6,130 nt of DNA from Bacillota bacterium (lineage in GTDB: Bacteria > Bacillota > Clostridia > Tissierellales > Sedimentibacteraceae). Of this stretch, positions 1 through 5,676 are shown piece after piece; positions within the stretch are counted from its first letter, which is position 1; the number at the start of each line of letters is the position of its first letter. Location: the NCBI GenBank assembly GCA_023425285.1, contig JAFACY010000175.1, positions 1 to 6,130 of the forward strand, given 5' to 3'. Position numbers and translations under genes: made by a program. Under the pieces are notes generated by a model. It was not told the DNA's origin. It saw nothing but the letters and a program-made list of their open reading frames with translations, and did no database searches.

Positions 1-11
1 GGTAGTGTCAA
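1..11 (+). repeat. Left terminal inverted repeat of the IS
   Basis: GGTAGTGTCAA matches the inverted right end of the element with two mismatches (positions 2 and 9). It starts at the first base of the window, so the true tip could lie slightly further left. It overlaps a perfect palindrome at 4-20. Confidence 0.65.
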
Positions 12-20
12 TAAGACACT
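4..20. repeat. Subterminal palindrome at the IS left end
   Basis: AGTGTC (4-9) and GACACT (15-20) are perfect 6-bp inverted repeats around the 5-nt spacer AATAA. They overlap the left terminal repeat. The right end does not have an equally perfect copy, so the two ends are asymmetric. It could be a transposase binding site or a small hairpin that limits read-through from outside; the sequence alone does not decide. Confidence 0.6.
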
Positions 21-100
21 CCGATTTTCTTATTTAAATCCTATATTATCAAGGGTTACAGAGTTTTCATAAAACAAAAAACAATGACCCCCATAATTTC

Positions 101-109
101 TGATATAAT
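101..109 (+). promoter_or_regulatory. Extended -10 promoter of the transposase gene
   Basis: TGATATAAT is a perfect extended -10 element (TG-N-TATAAT, hexamer at 104-109). The position 17 bp upstream (81-86, ACAATG) is a poor -35, as is usual for extended -10 promoters. Transcription would start near 116. That excludes the in-frame ATG at 84 and supports the start at 156. Confidence 0.65.
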
Positions 110-155
110 TGAAGTTACGACTCAACAAATATACAGAAAGAAAGGTGTCATTGTT

Positions 156-1598
156 ATGTCTTCAATTATAACTTATTTACTCATATATAATCAATATTTA
201 CTTAATCAAATTTATGAATTAACTTTATTTATTGCAAAGCATATACCTATTAAACAGTGGGCTTTTGAAGATTCCAATAGTCCAGCTTACCAGAAACTTA
301 AAATTGATATACTTCCAAAAATTAAAGGGTTTATTAAACAGGATTACAGTTTTCTACTTGAATACTATCTTTGGAAGTACGGTAAGACTGTAAAACCAGT
401 CCAACGCCGTAACAATAAAACAATTCCAGAAGATACGATATGCCCTGTATGTGGTGCTCCACACAATTATATTTATGACAATAATGGTGGAAATGGACAA
501 TACCAATGCAAAATATGTGGTCAAACTTTTTTTACAGATAAACAAGGACCTTCACCATTAGTCTTAATTTGTCCTTATTGTGGACATACCTTGGTTCCTA
601 AGAAAGACCGTAAACACTTTATCGTACATAAATGTGTCAATAAAAATTGCTCCTACTACAAGAATAACCTTAAACTTCTTCCTAAGGACTTAGATCCTAA
701 TGAAAAATATAAATACAAGCTCCATTACATCTATCGTGAATTTACCTTAGATTTCTTTTCTATGGATTTAAATCAACTACCATCTTGGGTTACAAGTTTT
801 AAATTCAGAAAGAATAACTCTCATATTATGGGACTTTGTCTTACTTACCATGTTAATCTTGGCTTATCTCTTCGAAAAACTGCGGAAGCCATGCGTGAGA
901 TTCACAACATTAACATCTCTCATACTATGGTAGCAAGTTACGCTAGAACTGCTGCTGTGCTTATCAAACCATTTGTTGATACCTTTGATTACAATCCTTC
1001 GAATAACTTGGCTGCTGATGAAACCTACATCAAGATTAAAGGACTTAAGGCATATGTTTGGCTCATTATGGATACTGTTTCTCGCTCAATTCTTGGTTAT
1101 CAGGTTTCTAATAGTCGGGATGTTGGTCCTTGTATCCTTACCATGAGAATGACTTTTGAGAAGTTTAAGAAATTCCCTGGTAAAACCTTAAAGTTTATTG
1201 CGGATGGTTACAGTGCATACCCTTTAGCTGCTCAACAATTTAAAATTGAAAAGAAATGGGACGTTGATATTACCCAAGTTATTGGCCTTACTAATGATGA
1301 TGCTGTATCTAAAGAATATCGCCCATTTAAGCAAAAGATTGAGCGTCTTAATCGTACCTTTAAAGCTTCTTACCGTGTTACTTGCGGTTATGGCACTGAT
1401 GATGGTGCTTACTATGGCGTAAACCTTTGGGTTGCTTACTACAACTTCCTTCGTCCCCATGAACTTTATAGATGTAAACGTCCTTTAAATGAGGTGGATA
1501 TGCTTAAAGGTGCTGAAAATATGCCTGGTAAATGGCAGATTCTAATTTTTCTTGGTCAACAAGTCATTCTTAACATGCAAGAAACCAAGTCATCTTAA
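156..1598 (+). CDS. IS6/IS240-like DDE transposase with two N-terminal zinc ribbons
   Basis: The transposase of the surrounding IS, which cuts and joins its ends through a two-metal RNase H-like active site. The 480-residue start at ATG 156 is chosen because AAGGTG (142-147) lies 8 nt upstream and a promoter sits at 101-109; the longer frame from 84 overlaps that promoter. In order the protein shows a leucine-rich N-terminus, a zinc ribbon (CPVC near 96, CKIC near 118), a second cysteine set (CPYC near 139, then C160 and C165), a helix-turn-helix-like stretch near 237-266 (LSLRKTAEAM...SHTMVASYAR), and the DDE core. The catalytic residues are probably D288 in ADETYIK, D350 in IADGYSAY and E396 in KQKIERLNRTFK, followed by YYNFLRPHE. 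The frame is intact with all acidic residues present, so it is probably active. The IS6/IS240 assignment is from motif memory; a related DDE group with similar architecture is possible. Confidence 0.88.
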   Translation: MSSIITYLLIYNQYLLNQIYELTLFIAKHIPIKQWAFEDSNSPAYQKLKIDILPKIKGFIKQDYSFLLEYYLWKYGKTVKPVQRRNNKTIPEDTICPVCGAPHNYIYDNNGGNGQYQCKICGQTFFTDKQGPSPLVLICPYCGHTLVPKKDRKHFIVHKCVNKNCSYYKNNLKLLPKDLDPNEKYKYKLHYIYREFTLDFFSMDLNQLPSWVTSFKFRKNNSHIMGLCLTYHVNLGLSLRKTAEAMREIHNINISHTMVASYARTAAVLIKPFVDTFDYNPSNNLAADETYIKIKGLKAYVWLIMDTVSRSILGYQVSNSRDVGPCILTMRMTFEKFKKFPGKTLKFIADGYSAYPLAAQQFKIEKKWDVDITQVIGLTNDDAVSKEYRPFKQKIERLNRTFKASYRVTCGYGTDDGAYYGVNLWVAYYNFLRPHELYRCKRPLNEVDMLKGAENMPGKWQILIFLGQQVILNMQETKSS

Positions 1599-1655
1599 CT
1601 ATTATCTGTTCTTAGATTTTAGAGCCAGAGGTAAACCAGCTACCCTTTAGGGCTT

Positions 1656-1780
1656 GCCCTTGATGGCATGTAAAAACAATGCTACAATGCTGCGAACCGG
1701 AAGGTGAAACTTTTTCTGTTCTTGAGTTTTTTCGCCGTCGGTATAACCTTCGCAGCATTGTTTTGTAATGCAGTCAAGGG
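1656..1780. repeat. Long imperfect inverted repeat (foldback) in the IS 3' region
   Basis: The 278 bp between the transposase stop and the IS end hold no convincing gene but fold back on themselves. The core arms are CAATGCTGCGAA (1685-1696) and TTCGCAGCATTG (1749-1760), a perfect 12-bp inverted repeat. Outer matches continue through AAAACAATGC, GCAT and CCCTTGA on the left against their complements ending in TCAAGGG at 1774-1780. The left arm carries an extra tandem copy of an 8-mer, ACAATGCT at 1676-1683 and again at 1684-1691, which is a single copy in the right arm. Possible explanations are a structured 3' RNA, a nested miniature element, or a transposase-binding region. Confidence 0.6.
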
Positions 1781-1819
1781 TGGCGGCGACTACCATTAAA
1801 GTATATATTTGCGTTTTTC

Positions 1820-1844
1820 TAGGTTCTATCGAGCCTATTTTTTT
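1820..1844 (+). terminator. Rho-independent terminator of the transposase gene
   Basis: TAGGTTC (1820-1826) pairs with GAGCCTA (1831-1837) as a 7-bp stem with one G-U pair and a TATC tetraloop. Seven T residues follow at once (1838-1844). The orientation serves the + strand transposase. The opposite strand lacks a matching U-tract, so it would not stop transcripts entering from the host operon. Confidence 0.75.
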
Positions 1845-1867
1845 AACCATGTTTTTTCATAGGCTAC

Positions 1868-1878
1868 TTTACACTATC
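1868..1878 (-). repeat. Right terminal inverted repeat of the IS
   Basis: TTTACACTATC is the inverted partner of the left end GGTAGTGTCAA, with two mismatches. It directly abuts, and probably overlaps, the stop codon of the host gene at 1877-2356. Confidence 0.65.
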
Positions 1879-2356
1879 AATCTTCAATCAAATCATAGTA
1901 AAGCGTCTCAAGGCTGCCTTTTGGCTGTGATCTGATTATTGAATTGTAAATGCGTGACAATTGAGGGTTGCCCACTATTTTATAAGTTGTGCCATTTATC
2001 ATTATATGTTTTTTATCTAATATATAAATATGAACCGTCTTCATTTCTTTGTCATAACTATATAAAAATATATGGTAAGCCTCCTTAAATTTAAGCGAAT
2101 ATGCTTTAGGAGGAATTAAGATCTTTTTAACCTTTATATTGCTGATAAAGTCGATAATTTCTTTTTTTGATTCATATTTGTCAACATTCAATTCCTTATT
2201 CAAATGAACAGATATAAATATACTAGTCTTCATTTCAGCAGGTAAATTTTCTGCAGAATACGGTTTTATTATATCTTCAACGTTTATTATCCTGTTGTAA
2301 TGCATTGATGCAGCAAATAAAAGAAGAAGAACTGTACAAATAATTATTTTTTTCAT
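1877..2356 (-). CDS. Small exported or membrane-anchored protein, unknown function; 3' end at IS junction
   Basis: I do not recognise this 159-residue protein with confidence. It begins MKKIIICTVLLLLFAASMHY, a lysine n-region and a hydrophobic segment of about 13 residues, which suggests an uncleaved anchor or a Sec signal. The rest looks like a small alpha/beta domain with strands such as SIFISVHL and TVHIYILDKKHIMINGTTYKI, loosely like DUF5301-type secreted proteins; that comparison is weak. The ATG at 2356 is preceded by GGAG with a 6-nt spacer. It lies 31 bp downstream of the lipoprotein gene with no terminator between, so the two are probably co-transcribed. The stop TGA spans 1879-1877, and two of its bases fall in the presumed IS terminal repeat. 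The natural C-terminus may therefore have been altered or shortened. Confidence 0.75.
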   Translation of the reverse strand: MKKIIICTVLLLLFAASMHYNRIINVEDIIKPYSAENLPAEMKTSIFISVHLNKELNVDKYESKKEIIDFISNIKVKKILIPPKAYSLKFKEAYHIFLYSYDKEMKTVHIYILDKKHIMINGTTYKIVGNPQLSRIYNSIIRSQPKGSLETLYYDLIED

Positions 2357-2387
2357 AATTAACTCCGATACTTATATTCTCAGCAAA

Positions 2388-3020
2388 CTATTTTCTTTCA
2401 AACTTTACCCACTCATGATCTATTAAAACAACAACATAATCTTCTATCTTTGCATACTCAGTATCCGGATAAGGCATGTTAATTTCTCCATTTCTCGATG
2501 GAGTATCTGTTGTCACGACTACAGATGCAATTTTTTTAATCGCCTCTTCAGCAGGCTCAACAGGAAGAGGTTCACCTGTATAATAAAACAATTCGTTATC
2601 AACCATTATGGATGGTTTAACCATATCAACATATGTTACATTAATATCTGTATCAAATGCTTCATCATCGTAAAATTTAAAAACTATTCCCTTTGGAAAT
2701 AAATCATCATCATTTTCAAAAATCAAATTTTCTCCGTCAATTGTAAATATGTATGTCTTACTTTCACCTTCATAAAGAGTCAGTTTATTATCTTCAATCG
2801 AATATTTTCCTATAGGCAAAAAAGATATATATGGGCTCTTGATAAACATGTATTCATTATTATCATTGAGTATAATCTTCGGTGATAAAAGCACATCATT
2901 TTCCGACACAACATATCTTCCTGTCTTAAACTCCGCTGCTTTCTTTTCTGAGCATCCCGTGATTAAAATTAAAAATACACTTACTGCCAATAAAGAAAGA
3001 AATAATATTTTCTTATTCAA
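2388..3020 (-). CDS. Lipoprotein of unknown function, TTG start
   Basis: A 210-residue predicted lipoprotein. The N-terminus MNKKILFLSLLAVSVFLILI is a lipoprotein signal ending in the lipobox ITGC, with Cys23 as the lipidation site, so the mature protein should sit on the outer face of the membrane. The start is TTG (3020-3018), supported by AGGGAG about 7 nt upstream. From memory, residues about 33-115 (PKIILNDNNEYMFIKSP, LPIGKYSIEDNKLTLYEG, YIFTIDGENLIFEN) resemble a beta-rich module seen at the C-termini of clostridial BlaR1/M56-type proteins. The second half (KPSIMVDNELFYYTGEP ... IDHEWVKFE) resembles another module found in similar proteins. No catalytic motif is visible. It has its own extended -10 promoter and is probably the first gene of an operon with the gene at 1877-2356. 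A sensory or inhibitor role would be speculation. Confidence 0.82.
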   Translation of the reverse strand: MNKKILFLSLLAVSVFLILITGCSEKKAAEFKTGRYVVSENDVLLSPKIILNDNNEYMFIKSPYISFLPIGKYSIEDNKLTLYEGESKTYIFTIDGENLIFENDDDLFPKGIVFKFYDDEAFDTDINVTYVDMVKPSIMVDNELFYYTGEPLPVEPAEEAIKKIASVVVTTDTPSRNGEINMPYPDTEYAKIEDYVVVLIDHEWVKFERK

Positions 3021-3045
3021 TTTATCACTCCCTTTGTCTGAATGA

Positions 3046-3054
3046 ATTATATCA
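3046..3054 (-). promoter_or_regulatory. Extended -10 promoter of the lipoprotein operon
   Basis: On the - strand this reads TGATATAAT, a perfect extended -10 (hexamer at 3051-3046), placed 25 nt before the TTG start codon. A TTGATA lies further upstream (3078-3073) but at 21 bp is too far for a normal -35. The ten bases TGATATAATT are identical to those of the IS promoter at 101-110. No terminator separates this promoter from the deacetylase gene, so read-through from upstream is also possible. Confidence 0.55.
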
Positions 3055-3119
3055 TTTAGTAAGACGTTTGCATATCAATTTTGTTCCAATAATATTTCGG
3101 TATCTCGGGAGCAGACATT

Positions 3120-3980
3120 CTAAATATCAAATTCTGCAAAAAAACTTACGTTATTAATGCCTGTCGGTCTGTTAATTCTTTTTAATTCATATAGTTCATC
3201 ATTTATGCCGCGTAAAGAATTAACTCCTATATTACATGTTATTGTTGACAGGAAACCCATATCTTTGAGGATTTCATTGCATTCTTCACAGGAAAAGCCA
3301 AATGGATATGTAAATGCCTTAGGTGTATAGCCTGTTTTTTCTTTCATTAACTGTTGAAGCTTCCCCACATCTTTTAATATAGCTTCCTTATATTCCTCAT
3401 AGGATTCACCCTTCATTATCTTGCACCCCTGTCGATTGTCCAGTGCATGCATTGAATATGTGTGATTCTGTATTTCAATGTATCCTGAATCTATAAGCTC
3501 ATTAACCTGAGTCCAGTTCAAATATGGGTCCGGGTAATTATTTTCAGAACTTTTTTCAACATATTCACCCACTATTGAAACTACAGCCTTGCAATCATAT
3601 TTTTCCAACAGAGGAAGTACATACTTGACGGTGTTGGAATAGCCATCGTCAAACGTAAGCATAATCGGTTTTTCAGGCAGACTTATGCCGTTATATGTAA
3701 AGGCTATTAAATCTTCAACCACAATAGTCGTATATCCCTGTTCCTTTAAATAAATAATATCCTCCTCCAATTCCTTTTGCGATATCGTATATTTTCCTAA
3801 CAGCTCAGGATTTTTACTGATGTTATGATACATAATAATGGGAAGCTCTGAAGATGGCTCAGTTAGTACTCTGACTGCATCATTCATTTTAAAAAACGAC
3901 ACTGAAAACACTGTAACGAATAAAATAAATATAATTTTTAACGTTGATTTTTTTATAAATAACAAAATAAATACCCCCAT
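3120..3980 (-). CDS. Polysaccharide deacetylase (NodB domain, carbohydrate esterase family 4)
   Basis: A metal-dependent hydrolase expected to remove acetyl groups from a surface polysaccharide or peptidoglycan outside the membrane. Of 286 residues, about 8-30 form a hydrophobic signal or anchor. The NodB domain follows: LPIIMYHNIS near 46-55, motif 1 TFDDGYS at 109-115 (Asp111 catalytic base, Asp112 metal ligand), motif 2 NHTYSMH with His173 and His178 as metal ligands, motif 3 TYPFG near 224-228, and LKRINR near 266-271. The HTxxxH spacing and following RQGC are, as I recall, typical of a clostridial subgroup. All key residues are present. The ATG at 3980 lacks a Shine-Dalgarno sequence; a TTG at 3965 has GGGGG 8 nt upstream and gives a tidier signal peptide (281 residues), so it may be the true start. 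Substrate is unknown; there is no close gene partner except other envelope proteins. Confidence 0.92.
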   Translation of the reverse strand: MGVFILLFIKKSTLKIIFILFVTVFSVSFFKMNDAVRVLTEPSSELPIIMYHNISKNPELLGKYTISQKELEEDIIYLKEQGYTTIVVEDLIAFTYNGISLPEKPIMLTFDDGYSNTVKYVLPLLEKYDCKAVVSIVGEYVEKSSENNYPDPYLNWTQVNELIDSGYIEIQNHTYSMHALDNRQGCKIMKGESYEEYKEAILKDVGKLQQLMKEKTGYTPKAFTYPFGFSCEECNEILKDMGFLSTITCNIGVNSLRGINDELYELKRINRPTGINNVSFFAEFDI

Positions 3981-3992
3981 TTATATAATAAT

Positions 3993-4020
3993 ACTAAAGC
4001 TTATGCATCACGAGCTTAGT
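3993..4020. repeat. Imperfect inverted repeat upstream of the deacetylase gene
   Basis: ACTAAAGCT (3993-4001) is the inverted complement of AGCTTAGT (4013-4020) apart from one extra A. The spacer is 11 nt. It lies 13-40 nt upstream of the ATG at 3980 and overlaps a weak -10-like TATTAT at 3993-3988, so it could be an operator or a leader hairpin. The effect is unknown. Confidence 0.4.
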
Positions 4021-4030
4021 TCATTACACT

Positions 4031-4052
4031 TCTGTGCTGTCGCTTGCACAGA
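4031..4052. repeat. Perfect 7-bp hairpin beside the G-quadruplex motif
   Basis: TCTGTGC (4031-4037) and GCACAGA (4046-4052) are perfect inverted repeats around an 8-nt loop. There is no U-tract on either strand, so this is not a normal terminator. It ends one base before the G-rich repeat at 4054. Confidence 0.5.
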
Positions 4053-4053
4053 T

Positions 4054-4075
4054 GGGGTTAGGGTTAGGGCAAGGG
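4054..4075 (+). other. Predicted G-quadruplex, telomere-like TTAGGG repeats
   Basis: The + strand has four G-runs separated by 3-nt loops: GGGG (4054-4057), TTA, GGG, TTA, GGG, CAA, GGG (4073-4075). This meets the strict G3+N1-7 quadruplex rule, with loops like those of vertebrate telomere repeats, and it stands out in AT-rich surroundings. The G-rich strand is the template strand for the - strand genes; the complementary C-rich strand could form an i-motif. It lies between the terminator of the glycosidase-like gene and the deacetylase start. The motif is plain; folding and function are not shown. Confidence 0.6.
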
Positions 4076-4079
4076 CTAT

Positions 4080-4107
4080 AAAAAAAGCAGCCTGTTAAAG
4101 ACTGCCT
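4080..4107 (-). terminator. Rho-independent terminator after the glycosidase-like gene
   Basis: On the - strand, AGGCAGTC pairs with GGCTGCTT (8 bp including two G-U pairs) around the 7-nt loop TTTAACA, followed by a run of T residues (complement of the A-run at 4080-4086). It starts 8 bp beyond the stop codon at 4116, so it should separate this gene from the deacetylase downstream. Confidence 0.78.
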
Positions 4108-4115
4108 ATATAATC

Positions 4116-5576
4116 TTATTCTGTCCTTATAATGATTGAATTTGTGTTACTGTCCCAATCTACACCAAAATTCAGCTGCTCAGCAATATCTCTCAGTCTG
4201 AAATAGCTGTTCGAATCTATGTTGTATGCTGTCATCTTTGCAATTGTTCCGTCTATGTAAATATCCGATTTAGCCACAAATGCTCTTTTAATGTTTCTGT
4301 CCTTCAGTTCACACAGCTCTCCACCCACAGATACATACTGGCAGTCCCTGACAAGGTTAATCGCATTTTTACTTGCTTCCCATTCTACTCCAAATTGTTT
4401 TTTGCTGTTATTGAGCAGCATCGCAATATCACGCAGCTTGAAATAACTGCTGTTGTTTATATTGTAGACATCAAGATCAACCGTTTTTCCGTCTATTATA
4501 ACAGGAGATGATGTTGGTGTTGCAGTTATTACTACTTCCTTTTCCTCTACAAATGACAATGCATTATTTATTTTTCTGCCGGACATATTTACATTTGATG
4601 AAGGATAGTACAATGCTATGGAGCCGCCTCCGTCAAGGCACATGGCATTTACAAGCCCCATGCTCCTGCACGCCTCTGCTGCTCCTGCTACCGTGGCAGA
4701 ACCCATATTTCCTATTACTATAGTTCCGTCAGCTTTGGCACCTATAAACGATCTTCCGGCGCTATTTGTATTTATTTTAGCTTCCATAAATCCTTCTGCC
4801 GGTCCGTCTGCCGTTATCACTCCGTTTATTATAAGGCTTGGACCTGCTCCCAATCCGCATACTATGTCATCCCAATCCTCCGGACTCGTAAATGTGGTAT
4901 TGATTTTTACCTTGTAGTATACCTCGTCACCAATTTTATAGCGTTCATCAACAAGATATGCCGTCGATGCGTTATACAAAATTGCAAAGCCATCAGCAGG
5001 AATATTGAAATCCCAGGTCGCTATATCCGTAACCTTTCCGTTTGTAACGATTACTGCCTTTGCTCCCTCTGATACGTTTACAGCTGTTCCGTACTCGGGA
5101 GTAAAAATTGTTATTGCTTCAGCTTCGGTGCTCGGATGATTTATCCTCCACGGTATGGCTCTGTATACACCATTTATATATCCTTCAAAATCAAAGGTAA
5201 GTCTGTCCACTATAAGTCTACCCTCAGATGTTATACCGACAACGGATCCTCCGTTGCTTATATGCAGTACTTTATTGTTTTTAATCAAGGTTCCCCACGG
5301 AACAGGTGTCCCTCCGTAAGCTTCAAAATATGTTCCGTTTATCGCCGCAAATGCTCCGGCATTTTTCGCCATATTTGCAAGCGAATCCGTAGAATTCATC
5401 TGATTGCCGGCATTAAGAACCACAGGTTTAATATTGCTTTCCATCTTTATATCAACATGATTAATTTTTATCCCGTTAATGTTCTCACTCTTATATGCCC
5501 CTGCGGCATATGCCGGACATGTAAAAAACATTGCTGACGCAAGCAGAATAAGCCCTATCTTTCTAAGCTGTTTCAT
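4116..5576 (-). CDS. Secreted phosphodiester glycosidase-like protein with two C-terminal stalk repeats
   Basis: 486 residues from ATG 5576, chosen because GGAGG (5586-5582) lies 5 nt upstream and the frame then opens with a classic signal peptide (MKQLRKIGLILLASAMFF, cleavage probably AYA|AG near 24). An in-frame ATG at 5615 lacks a ribosome site. Residues about 35-345 match the NAGPA/phosphodiester glycosidase fold (PF09992-type): FAAINGTYFEAYGG near 76-89, CGLGAGPSLIINGV near 240-253, GRSFIGAKADGTIVI near 274-288 and LDGGGS at 314-319. Family members cleave sugar-phosphodiester bonds, as in the mammalian uncovering enzyme, but the bacterial substrate here is unknown. Residues about 355-486 carry two copperamine-oxidase-N/stalk-type repeats, each with VxxDG-type strands and Y-N-I...SYF(K/R)LRDIA followed by V(E/D)W, which commonly serve surface display. 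A structured leader precedes the gene and a terminator follows it. Confidence 0.88.
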   Translation of the reverse strand: MKQLRKIGLILLASAMFFTCPAYAAGAYKSENINGIKINHVDIKMESNIKPVVLNAGNQMNSTDSLANMAKNAGAFAAINGTYFEAYGGTPVPWGTLIKNNKVLHISNGGSVVGITSEGRLIVDRLTFDFEGYINGVYRAIPWRINHPSTEAEAITIFTPEYGTAVNVSEGAKAVIVTNGKVTDIATWDFNIPADGFAILYNASTAYLVDERYKIGDEVYYKVKINTTFTSPEDWDDIVCGLGAGPSLIINGVITADGPAEGFMEAKINTNSAGRSFIGAKADGTIVIGNMGSATVAGAAEACRSMGLVNAMCLDGGGSIALYYPSSNVNMSGRKINNALSFVEEKEVVITATPTSSPVIIDGKTVDLDVYNINNSSYFKLRDIAMLLNNSKKQFGVEWEASKNAINLVRDCQYVSVGGELCELKDRNIKRAFVAKSDIYIDGTIAKMTAYNIDSNSYFRLRDIAEQLNFGVDWDSNTNSIIIRTE

Positions 5577-5583
5577 TGTATCC

Positions 5584-5628
5584 TCCGATATTATGTCATT
5601 TTCTATCATTTCCATGATATATATCGGA
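5584..5628 (-). promoter_or_regulatory. Leader inverted repeat that could mask the ribosome-binding site
   Basis: Reading the - strand, TCCGATAT (5628-5621) and ATATCGGA (5591-5584) are perfect 8-bp inverted repeats 29 nt apart, and the second arm overlaps the start of the GGAGG Shine-Dalgarno sequence (5586-5582). Nested inside is a second perfect stem, TATCAT (5619-5614) and ATGATA (5609-5604), closed by the GNRA-type loop GGAA. If transcription starts upstream of 5628, this could act as a translational switch or thermosensor. If it starts lower (TATATA at 5623-5618 as -10), the repeat would instead be an operator. I do not recognise a known riboswitch. Confidence 0.42.
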
Positions 5629-5676
5629 CATTTTTGCAGAAAAAACAGCTAGAGAGACATTTATGTCAGACAAATC

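Larger units (their letters stand above)
1..1878 (+). mobile_element. Complete IS6-like insertion sequence, about 1.88 kb
   Basis: A single-gene insertion sequence. Its left end (GGTAGTGTCAA, from base 1) and the reverse complement of its right end (GATAGTGTAAA, 1878-1868) match at 9 of the first 11 bases and about 13 of 20. Between them lie a promoter, one transposase gene (156-1598), a foldback segment and a terminator. The family call rests on the transposase, whose DDE core resembles IS6/IS240-type enzymes. The element is much longer than classic IS6 members (about 0.7-0.9 kb) because of an N-terminal zinc-ribbon extension and about 280 bp of non-coding 3' sequence. The left flank lies outside the window, so no target-site duplication can be seen. 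The right flank begins AATCTTCA at 1879. The boundaries could be off by one to three bases. Confidence 0.75.

Noticed and set aside
84..155. In-frame upstream ATG giving a 504-residue transposase
   Set aside because: It lies upstream of a perfect extended -10 at 101-109 and has no ribosome-binding site; ATG 156 has AAGGTG at good spacing.
1647..1850. 67-codon - strand open frame within the IS tail
   Set aside because: No ribosome-binding site, it spans the foldback and the terminator, and the product matches nothing I recognise. It is more likely a chance frame, though a small IS-borne peptide cannot be excluded.
3981..4052. Sigma-70 promoter for the deacetylase gene
   Set aside because: A TATTAT at 3993-3988 could be a -10, but no acceptable -35 or extended -10 accompanies it, so it was not listed as a promoter.
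4050..4080. True telomere or linear-replicon end
   Set aside because: Only two TTAGGG units are present, flanked by ordinary genes on both sides. It is an internal motif, not an array.
3838..4098. 86-codon + strand open frame across the deacetylase upstream region
   Set aside because: It overlaps the deacetylase N-terminus, the G-rich repeat and a terminator, and has no coding character or ribosome site.
5136..5537. 133-codon + strand open frame opposite the glycosidase-like gene
   Set aside because: It is antisense to a well-supported gene, and no domain or ribosome-binding site is seen.
5577..5615. In-frame ATG at 5615 extending the glycosidase-like protein by 13 residues
   Set aside because: There is no Shine-Dalgarno sequence. 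The extension would put acidic residues before the signal peptide, and ATG 5576 has GGAGG at 5 nt.
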